A stretch of DNA of 30,548 bases, taken from IMG/VR virus record IMGVR_UViG_3300010151_003197, positions 1-30,548 of that record; one strand, given 5' to 3'. Each line of letters opens with the position of its first letter. Position 1 is the stretch's first letter. Shown piece by piece: positions 26,469 to 30,548 of the stretch. The notes beneath the pieces are model-generated. The model did not search any database. It saw only the letters and a list, made by a program, of their open reading frames with translations, and was not told the origin of the DNA. Position numbers and translations under genes: made by a program. The stretch comes from a virus.

Positions 26469-26608
26469 AATCAATCTAGCAAGGCATGCCTGACAATCCT
26501 CAATGTCGTGAGACATAGGGCGGATCGGCGTACGAGGCTCATACGTGTCAACAGAAAGAGCCAACTATCCACACTCTAGTGTGGGCTGTCGTGAGCGTCA
26601 CGACAAAA
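26469..26608 (+). other. Non-coding stretch with consecutive short hairpins
   Basis: No convincing gene. Stems: ATGTC-GTGA-GACAT (26503-26516, a GNRA-type tetraloop), CCACAC with GTGTGG (about 26569-26584), and GTCGTGA-GCG-TCACGAC (26588-26604). It also holds the palindrome AGGCATGCCT near 26481. It lies just before a terminator, so it is probably the 3' end of a transcript starting upstream. Confidence 0.45.
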
Positions 26609-26641
26609 CCCCAGCTTCTTTAACGAGATGCTGGGGCTTTC
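26609..26641 (+). terminator. Hairpin terminator T2, paralogous to T1
   Basis: CCCCAGC (26609-26615) pairs with GCTGGGG (26630-26636). After a T-T mismatch four more pairs close the loop TAAC, and the tail CTTTC follows. It shares the TTAACG loop region and the GGGCTTTCG end with the hairpin at 26084-26117. Confidence 0.72.
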
Positions 26642-26842
26642 GGTCTATTCACTATAGACCAGTTCTTGAACTAGATTTACCCCCAGGAAGGGAAAAGAAC
26701 CTAGGAAGAATAACCGTTAGAACTGTAATCAACGGTGTGTTTGCAACTACTTAAATGTACTTGTGAGCAATTTCCTGTGAGTTTAATGTTGGTATGTCCA
26801 ACAACTGCACAGGTATGTGATGCATTATTAGGAGACTCTTCA
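26642..26842 (+). promoter_or_regulatory. Leader of the RNA polymerase gene with several dyads and a promoter-like core
   Basis: A 7-bp inverted repeat, GGTCTAT/ATAGACC (26642-26660), contains TCACTATAG (26649-26657), the core of T7-family promoters; no match to the upstream T7 element is seen. Further dyads: AGTTC/GAACT (26661-26672), ACCGTT/AACGGT (26713-26736) and TGTTGG/CCAACA (26787-26803). No clear sigma-70 promoter could be picked by eye. The dyads may be operators or leader RNA hairpins controlling polymerase synthesis. Confidence 0.4.
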
Positions 26843-28693
26843 ATGAGTGCATCAGATAAATCGGGTGTGTGTCTACCCCCTGAATGGCAATCGCTTATTC
26901 AGAAACACACACGTAGGCACCTGCTGACTCCAATCAGCGGGAAGACGAGGAGCGTCGATATCGATGCTGCGTTTCGTACGGGTGATGTCCGTACGGATAA
27001 TCCCAAGTGTACTGAGTTCTATCAGCAAGGGATTGCTATTGACGCTCTCAAAGAGCGTCCCTCGTTGTACCCGCATCGATTGGAAATTTTGCATGGAGCA
27101 GCGGAATCGGCACTGAGTATGTGGTTGGAAACCCCTAAGGGTAATCCCACGATTCAGTACCACCACCTCAGTCCTCCCACACTGGAAGGACTGTGGACTC
27201 CACGGGTCAGTCGCCGGACTGATCTTAATCCAACACCTCTCGCCTTGGAGGCCGCTCAGACGTTGAGTGAAACTCCCTTCAGGGTGAACACAGAGGTGAA
27301 CAACCTGTTTTGGCAGGTTCGCTCGCAGATCCCATTGGGTGAGACCGAGAACACAAGGTTCTCGGCTCAAGAGAGCTTCTATCCTTACCGCCTTCGGGCA
27401 ATGTCGCTTGCGACAGAGGGTAATGAGTTCTACATTGCGATGTCGATCTTTTGCTGGGCTTTGCGTATGTACGCGAAGTCCGCAGGTACGCTTCATCCGA
27501 TGTACGGCCTTCAGTGTCGTGCGATGATGGAGCTGGCGTATACGGTCCCTATTGACAACCAGAGCTGGGTGTTCTTCCGGTCTTGGTTGAAGAGGCACTT
27601 CGCGAAGAAGGCTTCTATCAAGGACTGGTGCAGTTCAATCCTGTCCGATCCGAAGGCGGCATTGCTCGCTGGAGCAACTGGACAGGGTGGGTGTGATCCC
27701 TACGAGTACCGTGCGGCTGCTGAGTACGCACGACTCGAACGGTTGCCGATGAGGCTCAGGATGTCTCGCTTCTTGATGGAGCTTGATACTGCTGGGTCTG
27801 GTCCGATGTTGATCAAGATGATCCTTGACTTGGTTCAAGAGTTGTCGGAAGTCGATGTCACACATGAGGACTGGGATCATCCTCGCACACAGCTTCTGAA
27901 TCTGATTCGGGAGCTGGGACTGCCGTTCCTTTCTAAACTGCCTAAGGCCATTCTCCTGAAAATCTTGAAGGCTATCTTCAGCCCAAAGACCTATGGAGCG
28001 GGAGCCGGTCCAGTGTTTGACGCATTGGTCGGCCAAGAGGGCCTGCGGAAGGGATTCTCTTCTTTGGAGGATCTGAACGGAATGCCCGCTGCTCTACGAA
28101 ACGCTATGACGCATGGCTGCTCAAGTTACCATCTGGTACACCCACGGGTGAAGACAGCAGCCAAGCAACTCTCAGAAGCTTTCAACAAATGCTTCCCGCA
28201 TCTGAAGGAAGCCAACAAGAGTGCGCTCAAAGAGTGGGAGAACACTCCTTGGGATCAGCGTTTCATCGGTGGGGATCTTCTGATGTCGCCTTTCCGTTTC
28301 TCTGACTCCGATGACTCGGATGTCAAAGGACATGAGGTACCATCTACTGGCAACGGTAAATGGAAGGTCCACAGTACGTATGTCAACCCTGTCACAAAGC
28401 TGGAGACTCCGGTTTCCTGCCAGACTGACTGGCCCACACTGACGACCGCTGGCACAGCATTGCTGGGCCGTCGCTTGCACAGGTGGGATGCTATCCATCG
28501 ATGTCAGACTGTCCTGAACTACAAGGACATGTCTGTACACGGCGGGAACATGTATGGAATCCATGATGCCGGTGGTGCAGCCATCGGTGATGCTCCTACA
28601 TATGTGAGGGCTGATTCTCAAGCTCTCATTGATCTGTTCCCCGACACATGCAAAAGGATCGGGTTCACTGCTGAATCCCGCATCTGCAACTGA
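26843..28693 (+). CDS. Compact, divergent T7-like single-subunit RNA polymerase
   Basis: The protein is 616 aa. The start at 26843 is chosen for AGGAGA 7 nt upstream; the frame opens earlier (26735) without a ribosome site. T7 RNAP landmarks appear in order: SETPFRVN (Asn149; T7 NTAWKIN); CWALRMY (204-210) over T7 DWRGRVY, keeping the second Arg and the Tyr; motif A DTAGSG (Asp315; T7 Asp537); motif B with Lys376 and TyrGly 384-385 at the T7 K631/Y639 spacing; VNP...TPV before motif C; and motif C GIHDAGG (His574, Asp575; T7 H811/D812). T7 RNAP has 883 residues; here the N-terminal part and the thumb region are much shorter. It presumably transcribes phage genes in the cytoplasm. The motif-B Arg is not at its usual place. 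A GC-rich hairpin follows the stop. Confidence 0.85.
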   Translation: MSASDKSGVCLPPEWQSLIQKHTRRHLLTPISGKTRSVDIDAAFRTGDVRTDNPKCTEFYQQGIAIDALKERPSLYPHRLEILHGAAESALSMWLETPKGNPTIQYHHLSPPTLEGLWTPRVSRRTDLNPTPLALEAAQTLSETPFRVNTEVNNLFWQVRSQIPLGETENTRFSAQESFYPYRLRAMSLATEGNEFYIAMSIFCWALRMYAKSAGTLHPMYGLQCRAMMELAYTVPIDNQSWVFFRSWLKRHFAKKASIKDWCSSILSDPKAALLAGATGQGGCDPYEYRAAAEYARLERLPMRLRMSRFLMELDTAGSGPMLIKMILDLVQELSEVDVTHEDWDHPRTQLLNLIRELGLPFLSKLPKAILLKILKAIFSPKTYGAGAGPVFDALVGQEGLRKGFSSLEDLNGMPAALRNAMTHGCSSYHLVHPRVKTAAKQLSEAFNKCFPHLKEANKSALKEWENTPWDQRFIGGDLLMSPFRFSDSDDSDVKGHEVPSTGNGKWKVHSTYVNPVTKLETPVSCQTDWPTLTTAGTALLGRRLHRWDAIHRCQTVLNYKDMSVHGGNMYGIHDAGGAAIGDAPTYVRADSQALIDLFPDTCKRIGFTAESRICN

Positions 28694-28698
28694 AGCAC

Positions 28699-28735
28699 TG
28701 TCGGGGGTGGGGCGTTCCTGCCCCCGACACGCTTC
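28699..28735 (+). terminator. GC-rich hairpin after the RNA polymerase gene
   Basis: TGTCGGGGG (28699-28707) pairs perfectly with CCCCCGACA (28721-28729), 9 bp with a 13-nt loop that can form a second small stem; the tail is CGCTTCTCTA. It could be a terminator or a transcript processing/stability element between the polymerase and the next gene. Confidence 0.6.
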
Positions 28736-28752
28736 TCTACAAGGAGGTCCAA

Positions 28753-29313
28753 ATGGACTTTACTTTTCCAATCGGGAGGGCACGGTACCAGTGCATGCAT
28801 GAGACCCACGGGTCTTGTGTCCTCATCACCAATAACGACCCTGAGTCCAACGGTGTGAGTGTACGGGTATTCCCTCAGAATATGTCAGTGGGTTGGTGGT
28901 ACGCTCCAGCTACTAAGGGATTTGATTCGGAGGCCGCTTTGCAGTGGTTGTCCGAAAACAGTGTAATGGATGTTAATCCCGTACACGGTGATCCCATGCT
29001 GGCTACCCTGCCCGGTGTCTTTACGACACAAGAGTGGACTCAGCTCATCATTCTTAATGATGTGAAACCTTCACCAGAAGGCTTGAATTATTGTTATGAG
29101 ATCACTCTTCGTCATCCTGCAACTGATCAGACTTTCACTAGGAAGTTCACGATCTCAACGCAATGGTGGATGACACTGCTGACTGAACTCTATCCCGGCT
29201 CCAAGATCCACAGAAGCGAGGTGGAATACCTCCAGTGGAAGAAGGACAAGGCGATGAGCGCGGTCGAGAAGCGTCGAAAGACGCTGGCAGAAGCCAAGGC
29301 CCTACGTCCTTGA
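28753..29313 (+). CDS. Unknown early protein, 186 aa
   Basis: The start follows a strong AAGGAGGTCC site (28741-28750). I do not recognise it. The first ~150 residues look like a compact alternating beta/alpha domain rich in Trp and aromatic residues (VGWWYAP, TQWWMTLL). The C-terminal ~30 residues form a basic helix (WKKDKAMSAVEKRRKTLAEAK) that could bind nucleic acid. There is no signal peptide or membrane segment. Its place next to the RNA polymerase and its separate terminators suggest an early host-takeover or transcription-related protein, which is inference from position. Confidence 0.8.
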   Translation: MDFTFPIGRARYQCMHETHGSCVLITNNDPESNGVSVRVFPQNMSVGWWYAPATKGFDSEAALQWLSENSVMDVNPVHGDPMLATLPGVFTTQEWTQLIILNDVKPSPEGLNYCYEITLRHPATDQTFTRKFTISTQWWMTLLTELYPGSKIHRSEVEYLQWKKDKAMSAVEKRRKTLAEAKALRP

Positions 29314-29326
29314 TCTAAATCTAAAC

Positions 29327-29373
29327 GGACCCCTCCGGCGGAAGCTGGGGAGGGTCCAATCCCCTTCCGGGGA
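29327..29373 (+). terminator. Tandem hairpins after the 186-aa gene
   Basis: The first stem pairs GGACCC plus CTCC (29327-29336) with the arm ending GGGTCC at 29357, with one bulge and a T-G pair. The second is TCCCC-TTCC-GGGGA (29360-29373). A weaker A+T-rich dyad, GAGAAT/ATTCTC (29383-29403), follows. The first two probably end the polymerase-region transcript. Confidence 0.6.
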
Positions 29374-29403
29374 GAGATAATAGAGAATAATTTATTCATT
29401 CTC

Positions 29404-29633
29404 ACTACGAACACCACGGAAGAGTGGAGTTAAGTTTAGGTATAGGGGTATATACTGTATAGTGTATCTAAAGGTGTACCGGGTATACCATATATAGTAG
29501 GGCGGTATAGGTGGAGTACATAGTATACCTAGGGTAGAGAGTGTAATATATATAAGGGTTACTTAAGTACACCTTAGTATACCCTAGATCTACTCCCAAT
29601 CTATATTATATATCACTATCTAGAGGGGTATAT
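29404..29633 (+). other. AT-rich, dyad-dense non-coding region: candidate origin or promoter cluster
   Basis: No gene. The stretch is much richer in A+T than its surroundings and repeats TATAC/GTATA phrases. Pairings: CTAAAGGTGTAC (29468-29479) with GTACACCTTAG (29567-29577) with one bulge; CTAGGGTA (29529-29536) with TACCCTAG (29580-29587); palindrome GGTATACC (29482-29489). TAGTATACC is a direct repeat at 29521 and 29575. CACTAT cores lie near both edges (- strand 29458-29464, + strand 29614-29619). In T7 the primary origin is an AT-rich segment with promoters just after the RNA polymerase gene; this region has the comparable place. Function is inferred. Confidence 0.45.
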
Positions 29634-29654
29634 GGCAGCAAAGCTGCCCTTTGG
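29634..29654 (+). terminator. Short perfect hairpin GGCAGC-AAA-GCTGCC
   Basis: A 6-bp GC-rich stem with a 3-nt loop (29634-29648) followed by CTTTGG, a tail like those of the hairpins at 26084 and 26609. It closes the AT-rich region. A weak terminator is the most likely reading. Confidence 0.45.
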
Positions 29655-29767
29655 TCATATGTTAGACCGGAAGTACATATGATTGTGCTGGGAACGACCA
29701 TAGTCTACCCATGTGGGTCCACTTGGACGTACCCTGCTCTTTTCCCTAGTCCGGATGGAGGTGCATT

Positions 29768-29992
29768 ATGGCACTCCCCTATGAGGTGACCGCTGAGCAG
29801 ATCAAACGAGCCAATGACCATGGCATCAACCTGTCTCAGGCCCCTAAGTCGAAAGACTATTCCCAGACGGAGACTCACCAACTCCACAACATCGTCAGCA
29901 TGGCCCGCTCCGCCACCTCGGTAGACGCGGCTCTCGCTGAGCTGGACCGCCGCAAGGCTAAGGCTGAGGCTAAGGCTAAGGCTAAGACCTGA
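29768..29992 (+). CDS. Small lysine/alanine-tailed early protein, 74 aa
   Basis: GGATGGAGGT lies 6 nt before the ATG, a good ribosome site. The protein is helical and soluble. Its end is a low-complexity Lys/Ala/Glu tail (RRKAKAEAKAKAKT) encoded by repeated GCTAAG triplet pairs, reminiscent of nucleic-acid-binding tails of H1-like proteins. The upstream part (EVTAEQIKRANDHGINLSQ) is unrecognised. Size and position suit a host-directed early phage protein. An opposite-strand ORF across its start is a shadow. Confidence 0.75.
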   Translation: MALPYEVTAEQIKRANDHGINLSQAPKSKDYSQTETHQLHNIVSMARSATSVDAALAELDRRKAKAEAKAKAKT

Positions 29993-30045
29993 CCAACCAG
30001 ACCTCGGAACGAGGCGTGGAGTCCGCTACATACAGGACGCACGCC

Positions 30046-30089
30046 CGTCCCTCAGGTACACCCGCCAACATGGGTGTACCTGAGGGACG
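30046..30089 (+). terminator. Perfect 18-bp hairpin
   Basis: CGTCCCTCAGGTACACCC (30046-30063) is exactly complementary to 30072-30089, with an 8-nt loop GCCAACAT. This is the longest perfect stem found by eye in the window. There is no T-run afterwards, so it may be an RNase III site, a stability element or part of a structured RNA as well as a terminator. Confidence 0.55.
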
Positions 30090-30101
30090 TAAGTCCAAGG
30101 C

Positions 30102-30306
30102 ACAGGTACCCTAACCTGTCTAAACAAGGGCATACTACAGGCCCAGCCTAAATGGGGCTCGTGTATCTGCCGAGGTACACGGGAACTCCCAGCCGCTTGC
30201 GGTGAAAGGGCCGACACTAAGGATAGGGTTCCATCGCGTGCGGTGGACCGGTACATCTTGGCACAACGGATGCTAAGGCAAGGCCCCCACATGGTACCGT
30301 GTGGGA
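30102..30306 (+). ncRNA. Series of stems, candidate structured RNA (5' part)
   Basis: There is no credible gene on either strand. Stems in order: ACAGGT/ACCTGT (30102-30119); 30158-30165 with 30176-30183; CCG-CTTG-CGG (30193-30202); GGT and CCATCG (30227-30236, one bulge) with 30241-30249; and 30286-30292 with 30299-30305 around a GGTACC loop. The non-Watson-Crick pairs (for example T159-G182, T234-G243, T292-G299) are G-U only if the + strand is transcribed. Confidence 0.45.
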
Positions 30307-30310
30307 AACA

Positions 30311-30414
30311 AACCTGAATCTGTCCTCCCCCAGTCCTGCTTGTGAGGCTCGATGAATAATCGGGTATGCGATCAAGTAGGACCGTCCATGACGAAGGTGG
30401 GGGAGCGGCAGGTT
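30311..30414 (+). ncRNA. Branched structured RNA candidate with three-way junction
   Basis: Nested pairings: AACCTG (30311-30316) with CAGGTT (30409-30414); CTCCCCCA (30325-30332) with TGGGGGAG (30398-30405); GTCCTGCTTG (30333-30342) with CAAGTAGGAC (30373-30382), 10 bp with one G-U; CTCGAT (30348-30353) with ATCGGG (30359-30364), loop GAATA; and CGTC-CAT-GACG (30383-30393). The long stem and the small hairpin both sit inside the C/G-rich stem, forming a three-way junction. Both G-U pairs fit + strand transcription only. I recognise no known RNA family. Confidence 0.55.
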
Positions 30415-30514
30415 CACCATTTGTACCCAAGGGATATCAGAGGTGTATACGTAGCGGTCGCCCCGTGAGTATGCAGTTGTGACTGAATATACCTTGGATT
30501 GCTAGGAGGTAAAG
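30415..30514 (+). other. Non-coding lead-in to the next gene
   Basis: About 100 nt with no ORF. It ends in a strong AGGAGGT ribosome site (30504-30510). Confidence 0.5.
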
Positions 30515-30548
30515 GTGTTGCAAAGCAACGTGAGCACCCAGCTAGGGC
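30515..30548 (+). CDS. Start of a gene cut by the window end (GTG or TTG start)
   Basis: AGGAGGT at 30504-30510 precedes in-frame GTG (30515) and TTG (30518); TTG has the better spacing. The visible product is only (V)MQSNVSTQLG-like, too short to identify. GTTGC-AAA-GCAAC (30517-30529) folds over the start codons and may limit translation. Confidence 0.45.
   Translation, partial: MLQSNVSTQLG

Noticed and set aside
26545-26754. GTG-started 69-aa frame on the + strand
   Set aside because: It has no ribosome site, runs straight through terminator T2 and overlaps the leader dyads; the composition is not protein-like.
26873-27598. 241-aa frame on the - strand opposite the polymerase
   Set aside because: The + strand frame holds recognisable polymerase motifs and a good ribosome site; this is its antisense shadow.
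30026-30430. 134-aa frame on the - strand across the structured region
   Set aside because: The DNA is constrained by hairpins with + strand G-U pairs, no ribosome site is seen, and the translation is low in typical helix or domain patterns.
29993-30548. tRNA, RNase P, tmRNA or group I intron in the structured stretch
   Set aside because: No T-loop signature, no CCA-type acceptor arrangement, and no recognisable conserved core of these RNA classes.

Overview
The window looks like about 30.5 kb of a T7-like podovirus (a short-tailed phage carrying its own RNA polymerase). Three proteins support this. The large terminase follows the T7 gp19 pattern, with a GRGFGKS Walker A, an IADDVE Walker B and a VDPSGRG nuclease motif. 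A 70-residue small terminase resembles T7 gp18. A divergent single-subunit RNA polymerase keeps the catalytic Asp, Lys/Tyr and His-Asp motifs of T7 RNAP. The host cannot be named from the sequence. Portal, capsid and tail-tube genes are absent and presumably lie outside the window.

Left part (1-25657), AT-leaning, all genes on the + strand and tightly packed with 1-20 nt overlaps: the C-terminal part of a beta-helix tail spike; small and large terminase; a gp14-like internal virion protein; a 339-aa protein; a 243-aa protein with calcium-loop repeats; a 1426-aa protein; and one gene of 15.4 kb encoding 5133 aa. By position these last proteins are best read as the internal core that T7-like phages eject into the cell (gp14/15/16 equivalents), greatly enlarged. 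The giant protein contains a RecB/Cas4-type PD-(D/E)XK nuclease motif set and an HEFSH metalloprotease-like motif. That suggests an injected multi-domain 'polyvalent' protein acting on the host.

Right part (25658-30548), visibly more GC-rich with longer non-coding stretches, reads like the early region: a small membrane protein; two look-alike hairpin terminators bracketing a structured stretch with one doubtful ORF; a leader with several dyads and a CACTATAG promoter-like core; the compact RNA polymerase; a 186-aa unknown protein; a terminator cluster; an AT-rich, dyad-dense stretch that is a candidate origin or promoter region; a small lysine-rich protein; and about 500 nt of strongly hairpin-forming non-coding sequence. 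The last 34 nt begin another gene that runs off the window. Many stems in this part contain G-U pairs only if the + strand is transcribed, so a structured RNA read left to right is likely.

The items most likely to be new are the giant nuclease/protease-bearing virion protein, the compact polymerase lacking about half of the T7 N-terminal domain and most of the thumb, and the branched structured RNA near 30.3-30.4 kb.
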